64,000 nucleotides of DNA from Endomychus coccineus (GCA_958510875.1 OY294068.1:148588388-148652387), one strand, 5' to 3'. Counted from the stretch's first letter, positions 31,573-44,427 are shown. A program made the numbers and translations. Notes: generated by a model not told the origin, from the letters alone.

Positions 31573-34500
31573 ATAGTAGAGGAAATGAATGCATCAATTT
31601 TAGATTATTGTGGCGGTCGCACACCCTGTATTTGCTACAGGGGTGTTAGCATCCCTCTTTAATATCTCGCTGAGTTCTCAACCGAATGGCTTACAATTTA
31701 TGTACAAGAGGTTTTAGGGGTCGCTGATTACGAGTCCGTTGAACAAATTTCAATATTCATTATGGCGGCTACAAAATGGCGATTTCAAATATAAAATTAC
31801 ATTTTCTAGCCTTACCGTTGATTTTAGAGACAAATATGAGGAGTCAAAAAGTGTTTAGAATTCAATTTTACATAATGAAAGAATATTTATATGGTCACTC
31901 TCAACCCCTTTTTACCCTGAGACGGTGAACATCCCTACTGGTTTCGTAAAAAAGCTGGATTTTTCCATGAAAATAGGGAAATATTATATAAAATCATGTG
32001 AAAATTATATTTAAAGTATATCCCTTCATTCTGAACCCTATCAGACAGACCTCCAAGGAGTGAGATTTCAGTCACATGCTACATCGCTATGTTCAAGAAG
32101 GATGTTAACCCACTTAGTTTGTTAAGGGGTATGTAAGTGACCATACAAACTTATTTATATTATACAAATAACTTGATACAAAATAATTTGTATTATACAG
32201 GGTGTCCCAGGTTTTAGTAGCAGAACTTCAACAGTCGATAGAAAATTTGATTTTGAGAAAAAAAGTGCCCATTAACATATATGCACAGATGCTTAGATTT
32301 TGAAATTAAAAAAAAACAATTCGTTTTTTGCGAACATCTCCAGAACCTTTTTTTAATCATAATTTGTGAAGATTTTGAAGGGGTAGTGGGTGTTTTTCTC
32401 CCCAACATCTACGCCACTGAAAAAGTACGGTTTTGAGACAACCATTTGAACCGCCAATGTTTTCTACACAAAAAAAGGTACCCCTGGTCATAAGCTCTAG
32501 AATTGACCGTTTTTGAGGAAAATCAACTTTTATGTTGAAAAACATGGTCAATTCTTTGAAATAAAATCTATTTTTTACTAATTAAACAAAATTTATTTAA
32601 ACGTTAGAACAAGTAACAAAACCAAGACATTGACCATGTTTTCCAACATAAAAGTTGATTTATCTCGAAAATGGTCAACTTTACAGCTTATGACTAAGAG
32701 TAGTTTTTTGTGTAGAGAACATTGGCGGTTCAAATGGTTGTCAAAACCGTACTATTTCCAATGGCGTAGAAGTTGGGGGAAAAAACACCCACTACCCCTT
32801 CAAAATCTTCACCAATTATGTCGATAAAAATTGATTGCACAAAACATAGCTTACTATGAGAAGAGAATGCTTAAAAAAGATTTTTTTTTTCAATTTCAAC
32901 ACCCTGTATTCTGAGAGAAAAAGTTTCCATCAACATATATGCACAGGCCCCTAGTTTTTGAGATACAGGGTGTAGAAATTGAAAAAAAAATTTTTTTTTG
33001 CGAATGTCTCCGAAACCGTTTATCGTACAGAGAACAGCTTTTGTAAGCATTTTCTATTCATAGTAAGCTATGTTTTGTGCGATAAAAATTTTCTTTTTAG
33101 TCATAATTGGTGAAGATTTTGAAAGGGTAGTGGGTGTTTTTCTTCCCAACTTCTACGCCACTGGAAAAAGTACAGTTTTGAGACGCCCATTCAAACCGCC
33201 AATATTTTCTACACAAAAAAGGTACATGCTCACAAGCTCTAAAGTTGAGCGTTTTCGAGAAAAATCAACTTTTATGTTTAAAAACATGGTACATTTTTTG
33301 GTTTTGTTACTTATTCTAACGTTCAAATAAATTTTGTTTAATTATTAAAAAAATAAATTTTATTTCAAATAATTGACCATGTTTTTCAACATAAAAGTTG
33401 ATTTTTCTCGAAAACGGTCAACTTTAGAGCTCATTACCTTTTTTGTGTAGAAAACATTGGCGGTTCAAATGGTTGTCTCAAAACCGTACTTTTTCCAGAG
33501 GCGTAGAAGTTGGAGAGAAAACACAAAATACCCCTTCAAAATCTTCACCAATTATGAGTAAAAAAAATTTTTTCATCGCTCAGAACATAGCTTACTATGA
33601 GTAGAAAATGCTCATCAAAGCTGTTTTCTGTACGATAAGCGGTTCCGGAGATATTCGAAAAAAACGAAATTTTTTTTTCAATTTCAACACACCTTCAAAA
33701 ACTAAGAGTCCTATTAACATATATGTTAATAGGAACTTTTTTCCTCAAAATCAAATTTTCTATCGACTGTTGAAGTTCTGCTACTAAAACCCGGGACACC
33801 CTGTATATGAACTTTATAATTCATGATGAATTTTTCGTGATAAAATATGAAAAAAATAGGCATTTTATCTCGTCTTGAACATAACGATGTAACATGTTCA
33901 CCGTCTTAGGGTGAAAAGGGGTTGAAAGTGACCATATAAATATACTTTTGTTATGTAAAATTGAATTCTAAACACTTTTTGTATCCTGTCAATTTTGCCT
34001 AAAATCAATAGAATTGCCAGAAAATTCATTTAAAATTTTAGGGGTGAGGGAAAGTGGAGGAGGGAAGTAAATGACATTGAAAATGGCCAATTCCTACAAA
34101 AACCTGAATTTGGAATATTTTTTCTTTCTTGAAATTTTTCTGTAAAATCAGAGGCTTGACTGTATTTTCCATTTCAATTATGATTTCCGATATGCGGGGT
34201 AGCGGTGACTAGCGATTCGGGTTTCGGGTAAGGGGTGGTTGTGGAATGATACTGAAATTAGGGTATCCTCATACAAAATGGAATTCTAAACACCTTTTAA
34301 CCCTACATATTTTTCTCTAAAATCAACTGTAAGGCTAGAAAATGTAATTTCATATTTGAATCCGCCATTTTGAATTTTGAAATTTTGTCAACGGAATCGT
34401 ATCGTAATCAGCGACCCCTAAAACCTCTTGTACATAAATTTTAAGCAATTCGGTGGAGAACTCAGCGAGATATATAATAGGATGCTATCAACCCTTATAG

Positions 34501-34647
34501 CAATTACAGGGGGTGCAACCGCCACAATCAACGATGACATTTTTTATTATTCAAGAAATGAAGCGAATGGGTTTCATTAAAATCCATCAATATAATAAAA
34601 ATCAAGAAGCTTGGATCGTTTTATGCATTCATTTCCTCTACTAGAAG
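31573..34647. mobile_element. Large fold-back element containing a smaller one
   Basis: Palindromic element. The outermost match is TAGTAGAGGAAATGAATGCAT at the left (31573) against its inverse at 34647. Inward, GTGGCGGT(C/T)GCAC.CCCTGTA, AACCTCTTGTACATAAATT and GGTCGCTGATTACGA are mirrored, as are the TCACTCTCAACCCCTTTT and GAATTCTAAACAC blocks. The right arm holds an extra copy of the latter (period about 315 bp). No transposase. Element 32198-33803 sits near its centre. Confidence 0.7.
32198..33803. mobile_element. Inner fold-back element with four alternating inverted modules
   Basis: Ends CAGGGTGTCCCAGGTTTTAG and its inverse, each next to TA, so mariner-type termini. Inside, a module of about 200 bp (from TTGACCATGTTTTCCAACAT to CCCTTCAAAATCTTCACCAA) is present four times in alternating orientation: minus at about 32343-32553, plus at 32628-32825, minus at 33095-33305, plus at 33375-33560. 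No transposase. Confidence 0.75.
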
Positions 34648-36677
34648 TCATCACTATTTAGTTTGTAGCATATTGGAATAATCTCTAATATTTGTATGTT
34701 CACTACATTTGTGGTTCCATACTAAAGCATTCCATACATGTTGAGTTTTGTCATTTAATATCAATAATTATTTTATAACTATAGATTATTATGCATTTAT
34801 TTTTTTTTACCATAACTGAACATTATTTTTTGTTACAAGGGTTTCAGATTTTATTTGTTACTTTTCGGTTTGTTATAGCGTTAACCTTGTTTGGTAATTT
34901 ATACAGGTTGGTTGCAGTTCGCAACGAGAGAGGTTAAGATAACAGAATGGCCCTTTCAAAATTTTATAGAACCACACCCATCTCCACTGCATAGTCTAGT
35001 CGCGTGCAGTACCTCTTTTGTAACTTATGTCATAATGAGGTTATGAGTGGAAAGTAGGTAACATATATAGACAATTAACTTCGTTTTATAATACAATGCA
35101 GACACGTTTGACTTGGGAGAGAGAAAGTACAGATTGTAGGTTCATTGTGAAAACTCTATCAGATGACTTTTTATCCTTTTGTTTTTCGTCTCAGGCTTCT
35201 GTTTTTTTTCCAAAACATGCTGTTTGTAAACTTCTTCTGAAATGTTCTTTGTTTTATAAGCTACGCAGACATCACATTCATTTCTTCAAAAACATATTTA
35301 AATAACGTCAAACTGGTTGTTTTGTTTTCCTTACACGGAATATTTCTGTCAAGAGTATAGAGCTCGGATTTGTTTCTCCATATGGGTTCCAAATATAATT
35401 AAATATTGCGCAATGGATCATTTAAAACGCGGCAATATTCATATTATCGTAGAGACACAATTATAAAGGAGTCCTTAATAGGCAATTTCTGTGTGCGAAC
35501 AACTACCACTCCTACTTCAAACCATTCCTGTAGTTACTTTTATGCTAATTTTTCCCGGACATTAAATCGAATTAGAATTGACAGCACAGTATGATTTAGG
35601 AGAAGTACTCTTTAAAAGTTAATAACTTTCCGAGTCAAGTTAAGATCTAAAAATGTAGACCACTCCATGAAGAAATTTGAACTATCTAATCGAAATATTT
35701 TCTATTATGTTGCACTTCCGGTTACACAGGAAGTTACCACTAACATTCTTATTTTGAATAGAATTTTATTCGAATGTTTTCCAAAAAAGTTGAGATCAAG
35801 TTTTGTTATTTTGAATAGAACGCCTTACTTTTTGTATTTTCGGTTTCTTCGTCGAAATTAAGAATGGTGAATTTAAAATCACACGCACTTTTTTTATTAG
35901 AACCCCATATTTTCCGCCATCAGATTGGCTGATTGATTCTTATTAGAAAAGGTATAAAAGGCACTATTTGACTGAAATTTAAGTTTTCGAGGAAATTTGA
36001 AAAAAGATTTTGTACAAAATTGCGAGCATTTATAAACAGTAGACTCATACAGTACAAAACATATTTAGATGGTCATGGATACGTGTAGTTTTCCGAATTC
36101 AAGATACATCAACAGTAAATTGTCAGAGTTTATCATTTAGCTTGAAAGAAAATGACATACATCCTGCAAATCTTGAATATTCTGCACCGGCATTTCCATG
36201 GTCCTAATCGCCGCAACCAGAGATCCTCAAAGGGATGAGTAAGGAACATTGTTACCGCCTGCGTACAATAAGCGATAGCACCAGCCAATTGCAAGCACCT
36301 CAAAGAACAATAATAATCCAATAGGAACCTACCTATTGTCAACACTAGTTCAATGTTCAAGGATAAAATAAATCCAGAATCACTTCATTTGGATACATTT
36401 CTCAATGAATGTTTTAACATCAAGCTAAATGATAAACTATGACATTTACATTTATCTTGAATTTGAAAATATACACCTATCCATGGCATCTTAATCGGGT
36501 TTTGCTACTGTACGTAGGTATATAAATGCTGGCAATTTTGTGTTAAACCATATTTTTAAATTTCCTAAAACACATCAGTTACCTTTATTAATAAGAATCA
36601 ACCTGATGGCGGAAAAAAATAAAATAGTTGGTACTATTTAAAAAAATTAAGTTATTGCCACGTTCATGACATGCATA
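34648..36677. other. Unassigned region
   Basis: About 2 kb of AT-rich sequence. Short open frames (for example 35096-35305 plus and 36133-36360 minus) have no domain I recognise and no splice context. I name nothing here. Confidence 0.4.
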
Positions 36678-38043
36678 CAATACCGTTTTCACCATAAGGG
36701 CACACGGGGCCCGTGCCCAGGTCCCCCATTGTCAGAGGGCCCCGAAGGACCGACAATTTCTCTCACACATTTATTCTCAAAACATTTTTGTCAGGCACAT
36801 TACCCTTTTTTCACAAATCAGTAATCATGTCAGAAGGTATTTACAAGGCATATACTACGCCAATGCTATTAATGCTTTGCAAAATGGTAACTTAAATATT
36901 TCTGAAGCATTGTCTTCAATCGCAAGTGACATCAATCAGCCAGGAGACACTAGAAAGGAAGCCCAAAGCCTAGCAAAAAAAATGGAAAAATTTGAGACTG
37001 CTCTTCTAACGGAAATATGGAATGATCTTTTGGGAGTTATGAATAAAGTCTAAGTTTACAGAATAGCACTACGACCATGGACGTTGTAACGAAACTTTAT
37101 GAATCTCTGATCAGTTATGTCAATACCGCACGCAATAATTTTGATCAGTACGAAACGGCAGCTAAAGAAAAAAATTCGTATGCTGACTACAAAGATACAT
37201 TTGAAAGAAAAAGATTTCGCAGCACACACATCACTTTTTTCGAAGGATCATCAGAGACTGCACAGTTGAGAGGCAAAGAAAAGTTTCGTGTAGATACTTT
37301 TATTCTCATAATTACATAATTGACACATTAAATACACATTTAAAAAAACGTTCGGCAGCATACCAAGAAATTGATAGTCGATTTAGTTTTCTTTGTCAGT
37401 TAACAACAATCGAATCTGGTGAGTTGATCAAAAAATGCAAAGAATTTGCAGAATTTTATCATGAAGACATTAATGCAGATGAGCTCAAAATAGAATGTTT
37501 TCATTTAAGCCAATATTTAAAAACATAGCAAAGCAATCAGCGGATTTAAATATCTCAACCTTACATAACCTAATAAAATCAGATAAATTGGAAGAAACTT
37601 TTCCAAACGTAGAAATTGCTACAAGAATATTCCTTTGCCTAATGGTTACCAATTGTAGTGGAGAGCGGTCATTTTCGCAGCTTAAGAGAATAAAAAATGA
37701 ATTGCGAACAACAATGTTACAACCAACGACTGAGTAATTTGTCAATTATGTGCATAGAAAGTGATATCCTTCAAAAAATTGACTTTAAGGATATAACAGA
37801 AGATTTTGCTTAACAGAAATCCCGAAAGATCTCGTTATCGTAATCGTAACCAAAAAACCAGCAGCATTCTAATATAATTAATGACATACTATATCATATT
37901 GTATTTGATTACCTTTACAGGATTATAGGTAATAAATGATCATACTTAGTAAAAATGTTATTATAATTCGCTTTTTTTACTTTCCAAAAAGGCCCCATAT
38001 TCTTGTGTGCCCAAGGGCCCCAGCCTAGTTTAAGACGGCTCTG
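36678..38043 (+). mobile_element. hAT element (ZMYM1-like type), dead
   Basis: 1366 bp flanked by a perfect 8-bp target duplication CATGCATA (36670-36677 and 38044-38051). The ends are CAATACCGTTTTCACC and, inverted on the right, CAGAGCCGTCTTAAAC. Just inside, G/C-rich text GGGCACACGGGGCCC is mirrored by GGGCCCTTGGGCACAC. It carries a decayed hAT transposase. Confidence 0.88.
36830..37813 (+). pseudogene. hAT transposase remnant with dimerisation domain
   Basis: Several frames of one protein: KMEKFETALLTEIWN, then TTTMDVVTKLYESLISYVNT (37077 on), KRSAAYQEIDSRFSFLCQL, and the C-terminal hAT dimerisation block CSGERSFSQLKRIKNELR with SIMCIESDILQK, ending DFA-stop at 37813. The N-terminal zinc finger and most of the catalytic domain are deleted. 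Similar proteins are annotated as zinc finger MYM-type 1-like. Confidence 0.8.
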
Positions 38044-38051
38044 CATGCATA

Positions 38052-38428
38052 CACTATATTTTCTCACTTTTTAAAAATTTTCTTCAGCAATTTCATGACT
38101 TATTGAAATATTAGTAACTTTTCAAAAAATCATAAGCTTTTATAAATCAGTTATAATATAATAAAGTAAGACCCTGAAAACACTATATATTTTTTTAAAT
38201 TTGAAATAAAAAGCAGTTATCAATTCCTGGTATAACAGGAAGTTAAGAAAAAATTTTGGAAAAACCCTTTTCCAAAAATTGAATAGTACGATATTCTTCT
38301 GGAGATACGTCTAGGAGGGGGGATAGCTTGAAAACGAACACCTTCATAATGGTGGTAGGTTTTCACAAATTCTTTATACTCGTATTTCGTTATTGAAAAT
38401 TGAATGATGCAGTATATTTTTATTCCAG
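38052..38428. other. Presumed intron sequence upstream of the mARC-like exon
   Basis: Non-coding AT-rich sequence between the hAT target duplication and the acceptor at 38428. Confidence 0.4.
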
Positions 38429-38708
38429 GGCCTGTACCATGATTTATCTAGTTTACTTCTAATTAACGAGAAGTCAGTTCATGATATGAACGCCAGGATC
38501 GAAAATCCAACTGTAACAATACAGTCCTTCCGACCAAATCTAACAATAGATGGTCCTGATATCTTGCCATATGCCGAAGATGGTTGGGACTGGTTACAAA
38601 TTGGTAATGTTGTTGTCAGAAATGTTAAAGATTGTACTAGATGTGTCATGACCACGATTAATCCATCGAATGGAGTTCTAATATGGAACCATTAAGAACA
38701 TTGGAAAC
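38429..38708 (+). pseudogene. mARC-like MOSC-domain C-terminal exon with frameshift
   Basis: Exon bounded by TATTCCAG and GTAAGT. It reads GLYHDLSSLLLINEKSVHDM, then IQSFRPNLTIDGPD, PYAEDGWDWLQIGNVVV and DCTRCVMTTINPSNGVL. These match the mARC landmarks: N-(F/Y)RPN, YAED.WD and C-x-RC...T(V/I)(D/N)P, the last containing the molybdenum-coordinating Cys. After GVL the frame meets a stop at 38693, while the other frame continues MEPLRTLET to the donor, exactly as the family does. One base appears missing or two inserted near 38681. Either a pseudogene or a sequence error. It is opposite in strand to the mARC gene at 0.4-10.4 kb, so it is a second copy. Confidence 0.8.
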
Positions 38709-39982
38709 GTAAGTAAACGAATTTTTCTGATAATAATCATGTTAAATACCATACAATCAGAAAATTGAAAACAAATAAAACATTTTGTAACTATAGTTTC
38801 TGCTTTTACTTAGGCACATGTACATTCATAATGCACAATTTGAGCTCAAAGAGCTATATCATTTATTTTAAAATTTCAATTATTTATTGAAGAGTGGAAT
38901 TTAGCACAGTAGAGTCCCGTTAACGTGAACTAATTAAAACCGGTGGTGTTTATGTTTACGAAACGTCCACGTTCCTGGATATGTTAAAAAAATATAAGAT
39001 TAGTTGAATTTGCGTCATTTACGAGTATTGTGTGTTAAAGTAGATGGCGCTAAAATCATGATTTCTGAAAAAAAGTGGACTTGGGCACTTTTCTTATGAC
39101 GGTGACGATATCGGAAAAGGACAAGTTTGAATCAACTAATTATAACAACGCATCGTTTTACATACTTTAAAACGTACTCCTTTTTGTATGATATTAATAT
39201 CACTTCATTTCCTATGATTTTCGTATCTTTATTCAGTAGCATAATTAATTTTTGACCCTAGGTCCTAACTAGATTTTGGTTTGGGTAACTAAAAACTAAA
39301 TTAATGCGTTGTTGTCTATAAACTGAACACTGTTCTGTGTTATCTAAACCAGAAAGTTAAAAAGTTAATCTTCTGACCCACATAACAGTGTGACCTTAGA
39401 TATATGAGTTTCTTTGGCTATGACCTAATTAATTAGTTGCCTTAACCTTCTGTTCTAAGCTTTGATCAGAGAAAAGCTAGATTTGTTGATCGTACAGACC
39501 ACAAACTACAGTCCATCACAACTTCGGTTTCGTTTTATTTCCCCAAGTCATGTAATGCGGTGAACGGTAAAAAATATATGATAGATCTATTGTTTACTAT
39601 GGTTCTTCAATGCATCACTAGCGGAGCTAGTATCGGGTTCCTATCACACACACTAGATGAAGAGTCAGTGATTTATTTTTATTATCATTCAGAGAACAGG
39701 AATTATAGAAGGATATTATCGAAGAGTTATTACCTATAAAGAAACTTTGCTACAAGAATCCACTATTTGGGTCAGTGCAAGAATCGCTAAAAATTTTGTA
39801 ACTATTTTAGGTCCATTTATTTATGTTATATTTTATTTGGCAAAACTTGTTTTTGTTTGTTATTCAGTAGTTCTTATTCAGTGTTCACTGCATTTTACTG
39901 GTTCCACCGCTTTTTGATGGAAGGTTTGACTTAAAGAACCGCCCAAATCCCCAAATTCAGATTGTGCAAACTGTACTACATA
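38709..39982. other. Unassigned region with one pogo-like terminus
   Basis: At 38899 CAGTAGAGTCCCGTTAACGT resembles a Tigger/pogo-type TIR, but I cannot find its inverted partner. The rest is non-coding as far as I can see. Confidence 0.3.
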
Positions 39983-42150
39983 CAAGGTGTTCCATCTGAG
40001 ACGAACCATCCCGTATATTTTTTATCCCATAGTGAGTGGAAAAATCTCTCGGAACACGTCGGATGATTTTGTTTGGGGGACATCTTTTGACGTATATTTG
40101 AGGCTTGAACGAGCAACCCCCTAATAGGGGGCGCTTCAACCCTTCAAAATTGAATAGAGGAGAGGGGTTGAGTGATACGTCATTTGAAAGGTCTTGGAAG
40201 CCTCTTTACAACGGTGTATGAAAAACGTAAATTTGATGAACCGTTTTCGCCAAAAATTAATTTTGTTGCTCGAATGCGCCACCTTGAATATTTTGGTTAT
40301 TTGTACATTGTACAAGCTCATTTTCATTAAGCCTTTTTTACAAACTTAAACAATCTTCAAAAAATCACATTCGTAAACAAATTGAATTGTGTTGTCATGC
40401 TTACAATGAAAAAAATTAAATGTTCAAATTCTCCTCCATTGACTTCCATACAATAATACATTCTCTCAATCTAATAAATAAAAAAACAGCAAAACATTTC
40501 CTTATGTTGCCTTCATTTTTTGTTCTTAGAAGGTGTTCATCTGGTTTTAACGTTTCTTCGATCATTTCATGATTTTAATCAATCTGTTGAGCTACTACTT
40601 TGCTGATTTGTTTAAAATTTCAAAAAATATGGTGTACACATTGCAAGAACGTGTTGAGCTGGTTAGCCTTTATTACCAGAATCAAAATAATGCCCGAGCG
40701 GCTGCAAGGATATTTAACGAAAACCATCCTGAACGTAGCGTTCGCCATAAGTACGTAATGGAATTGATTTCAAAATTTGTGGAGACGGGTTCAGTAATGG
40801 ATAAAAAAAGGGCACCCATTGGAATTGTTAATGATGAAGGAGCAGCTGTGGCGGTATTGGGACATGTCCAACTTATGCCAAACACGCAATTTGTACGACA
40901 ATTTTCTGCAGCTTCCGGTATTAGCCAATCTAACGTTTTTAGAATTTTGCATAAACACAAGTTCCATCCGTACAAAATTAAATTAATTCAGGAATTAAAT
41001 GATGATGATTGAGATCGAAGGCAAGAGTTTTGCGAAATTATGGCCTAGCGTATCAACAATAACCCAAATTTCTTGTACAACGTGTGCTTTTCTGACGAAT
41101 GCACTTTTTTACTTAATGGAGAGGTTAACCGGCATAACTGTAGAATTTGGAGCGATACAAATCCTCATGTATTTCGAGAAGCGCACACTCAACATCGGGA
41201 AAAGCTAAACGTTTGGGTAGGAATATTGGGAGACCACCTAATTGGACCTCTGTTTATTCCTGGTAATTTAAATGGCGAAATTTATCTTGAAATGTTGGAA
41301 AATGCGATTGATCCGTTAATAACTGAACAATTAGAAAACGATCCTCTACTACTTGAACAACAATTGCATTTCCAACAAGACGGAGCTCCTCCTCACTATG
41401 CCGCACCAGTTCGCCAATACCTCAATTTGCAATACCCCGGTCGTTGGATTGGAAGAAGAGGTCCTATGGAGTGGCCTGTCCGATCTCCTGATCTGAACCC
41501 TCTGGACTTCTTCTTGTGGAGACATCTTAAGTCCAAGATTTTTGTGACTCAGCCTGAAAATTTGGACGAACTGCGCCAACGAATTGTAAATGAGTGTCGT
41601 CAAATAACTCCAATTATGCTGAATCATATTAGAGACGGTTTTCAGTCAAGATTGTATTATTGTATGGAACTCAATGGAGGACAATTTGAACATTTGATTT
41701 AAACAAGCAGATTTAATTTTTTGCATTGTAAGCATGACAACACAATTCAATTTTTTTTACGAATGTGATTTTTTGAAGATTGTTTAAGTTTGTAAAAAAG
41801 GCTTAATGAAAATGAGCTTGTACATTGTACAAATAACCAAAATATTCAAGGTGGCGCATTCGAGCAACAAAATTAATTTTTGGCAAAAACGGTTCATCAA
41901 ATTTAAGTTTTTCATACACCGTTGTGAAGAGTCTTCCAAGACCTCTCAAATGACGTATCACTCAACCCCTCTCCCCTTTTCAATTTTGAGGGGTTGAAGC
42001 GCCCCCTATTAGGGGGTTGCTCGTTCAAGCCTCAAATATACGTCAAAAGATTTCTTCTAAACAAAATCATTCGACGTGTTTCGGGAGATTTTTCCACTCA
42101 CTATGGGATAAGAAATATACGGGGTGGCTCGTCTGCGATGGAACATCCTG
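39983..42150 (+). mobile_element. Mariner-like element D (first tandem copy)
   Basis: 2168 bp flanked by TA (39981-39982 and 42151-42152). The ends are CAAGGTGTTCCATCTGAGAC and the inverse of CAGGATGTTCCATCGCAGAC. Inverted repeats of about 420 bp contain an AGGGGGTTGCTCGTTCAAGC block. The transposase is on the plus strand. Copy E, 2277 bp downstream, is almost identical. Confidence 0.92.
40629..41702 (+). pseudogene. Mariner-like transposase D, DD41D spacing, two in-frame stops
   Basis: Start MVYTLQERVELVSLYYQNQN at 40629 (preferred over an upstream Met because HTH proteins of this type begin here), then HTH FNENHPERSVRHKYVMELI and FRILHKHKFHPYKIKLIQEL. In-frame TGA (41010) and TAG (41058) follow, then the same frame continues: NVCFSDECTFLLNGEVN (first Asp), KLNVWVGILGDHLIGPLFIP, FQQDGAPPHYAAPVRQY (second Asp), RSPDLNPLDFFLWRHLKSK (third Asp). 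I count 41 residues between second and third Asp, the spacing reported for the rosa-like DD41D group. All three Asp are intact. Confidence 0.9.
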
Positions 42151-42259
42151 TATATTATATTCAATTTATTCAACATAATTTAGAATATCACCAAGTAGTG
42201 TGTTATATCAAAATATGGTATTCCGGAAATACAAGTTGATTTATAAACAATATCACATA
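42151..42259. repeat. Spacer duplicated with the mariner (first copy)
   Basis: About 107 bp of flank (TATTATATTCAATTTATTCA...AAACAATATCAC) between D and E. The same sequence follows copy E at 44428-44533. So the duplicated unit is element plus right flank, not element alone. Confidence 0.9.
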
Positions 42260-44427
42260 CAAGGTGTTCCATCTGAGACGAACCATCCCGTATATTTTTT
42301 ATCCCATAGTGAGTGGAAAAATCTCTCGGAACACGTCGGATGATTTTGTTTGGGGGACATCTTTTGACGTATATTTGAGGCTTGAACGAGCAACCCCCTA
42401 ATAGGGGGCGCTTCAACCCTTCAAAATTGAATAGAGGAGAGGGGTTGAGTGATACGTCATTTGAAAGGTCTTGGAAGCCTCTTTACAACGGTGTATGAAA
42501 AACGTAAATTTGATGAACCGTTTTCGCCAAAAATTAATTTTGTTGCTCGAATGCGCCACCTTGAATATTTTGGTTATTTGTACATTGTACAAGCTCATTT
42601 TCATTAAGCCTTTTTTACAAACTTAAACAATCTTCAAAAAATCACATTCGTAAACAAATTGAATTGTGTTGTCATGCTTACAATGAAAAAAATTAAATGT
42701 TCAAATTCTCCTCCATTGACTTCCATACAATAATACATTCTCTCAATCTAATAAATAAAAAAACAGCAAAACATTTCCTTATGTTGCCTTCATTTTTTGT
42801 TCTTAGAAGGTGTTCATCTGGTTTTAACGTTTCTTCGATCATTTCATGATTTTAATCAATCTGTTGAGCTACTACTTTGCTGATTTGTTTAAAATTTCAA
42901 AAAATATGGTGTACACATTGCAAGAACGTGTTGAGCTGGTTAGCCTTTATTACCAGAATCAAAATAATGCCCGAGCGGCTGCAAGGATATTTAACGAAAA
43001 CCATCCTGAACGTAGCGTTCGCCATAAGTACGTAATGGAATTGATTTCAAAATTTGTGGAGACGGGTTCAGTAATGGATAAAAAAAGGGCACCCATTGGA
43101 ATTGTTAATGATGAAGGAGCAGCTGTGGCGGTATTGGGACATGTCCAACTTATGCCAAACACGCAATTTGTACGACCATTTTCTGCAGCTTCCGGTATTA
43201 GCCAATCTAACGTTTTTAGAATTTTGCATAAACACAAGTTCCATCCGTACAAAATTAAATTAATTCAGGAATTAAATGATGATGATTGAGATCGAAGGCA
43301 AGAGTTTTGCGAAATTATGGCCTAGCGTATCAACAATAACCCAAATTTCTTGTACAACGTGTGCTTTTCTGACGAATGCACTTTTTTACTTAATGGAGAG
43401 GTTAACCGGCATAACTGTAGAATTTGGAGCGATACAAATCCTCATGTATTTCGAGAAGCGCACACTCAACATCGGGAAAAGCTAAACGTTTGGGTAGGAA
43501 TATTGGGAGACCACCTAATTGGACCTCTGTTTATTCCTGGTAATTTAAATGGCGAAATTTATCTTGAAATGTTGGAAAATGCGATTGATCCGTTAATAAC
43601 TGAACAATTAGAAAACGATCCTCTACTACTTGAACAACAATTGCATTTCCAACAAGACGGAGCTCCTCCTCACTACGCCGCACCAGTTCGCCAATACCTC
43701 AATTTGCAATACCCCGGTCGTTGGATTGGAAGAAGAGGTCCTATGGAGTGGCCTGTCCGATCTCCTGATCTGAACCCTCTGGACTTCTTCTTGTGGAGAC
43801 ATCTTAAGTCCAAGATTTTTGTGACTCAGCCTGAAAATTTGGACGAACTGCGCCAACGAATTGTAAATGAGTGTCGTCAAATAACTCCAATTATGCTGAA
43901 TCATATTAGAGACGGTTTTCAGTCAAGATTGTATTATTGTATGGAACTCAATGGAGGACAATTTGAACATTTGATTTAAACAAGCAGATTTAATTTTTTG
44001 CATTGTAAGCATGACAACACAATTCAATTTTTTTTACGAATGTGATTTTTTGAAGATTGTTTAAGTTTGTAAAAAAGGCTTAATGAAAATGAGCTTGTAC
44101 ATTGTACAAATAACCAAAATATTCAAGGTGGCGCATTCGTGCAACAAAATTAATTTTTGGCAAAAACGGTTCATCAAATTTAAGTTTTTCATACACCGTT
44201 GTGAAGAGTCTTCCAAGACCTCTCAAATGACGTATCACTCAACCCCTCTCCCCTTTTCAATTTTGAGGGGTTGAAGCGCCCCCTATTAGGGGGTTGCTCG
44301 TTCAAGCCTCAAATATACGTCAAAAGATTTCTTCTAAACAAAATCATTCGACGTGTTTCGGGAGATTTTTCCACTCACTATGGGATAAGAAATATACGGG
44401 GTGGCTCGTCTGCGATGGAACATCCTG
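42260..44427 (+). mobile_element. Mariner-like element E (second tandem copy)
   Basis: Same length and ends as D. I noticed three base differences: A to C at about 43175 (Gln to Pro), a silent T to C near 43675 and A to T near 44140. It arose by tandem duplication of a 2277-bp unit, not by independent transposition, because its right flank repeats the spacer. Confidence 0.92.
42906..43979 (+). pseudogene. Mariner-like transposase E, same two stops
   Basis: Near-identical to transposase D with the same TGA (43287) and TAG (43335) in the same frame. It differs by Gln to Pro before FSAASG in the HTH region. Both stops therefore predate the duplication. Confidence 0.9.

Noticed and set aside
36133..36360. 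75-codon minus-strand frame with several hydrophobic stretches
   Set aside because: Considered as a host exon, but splice signals and family motifs are lacking.
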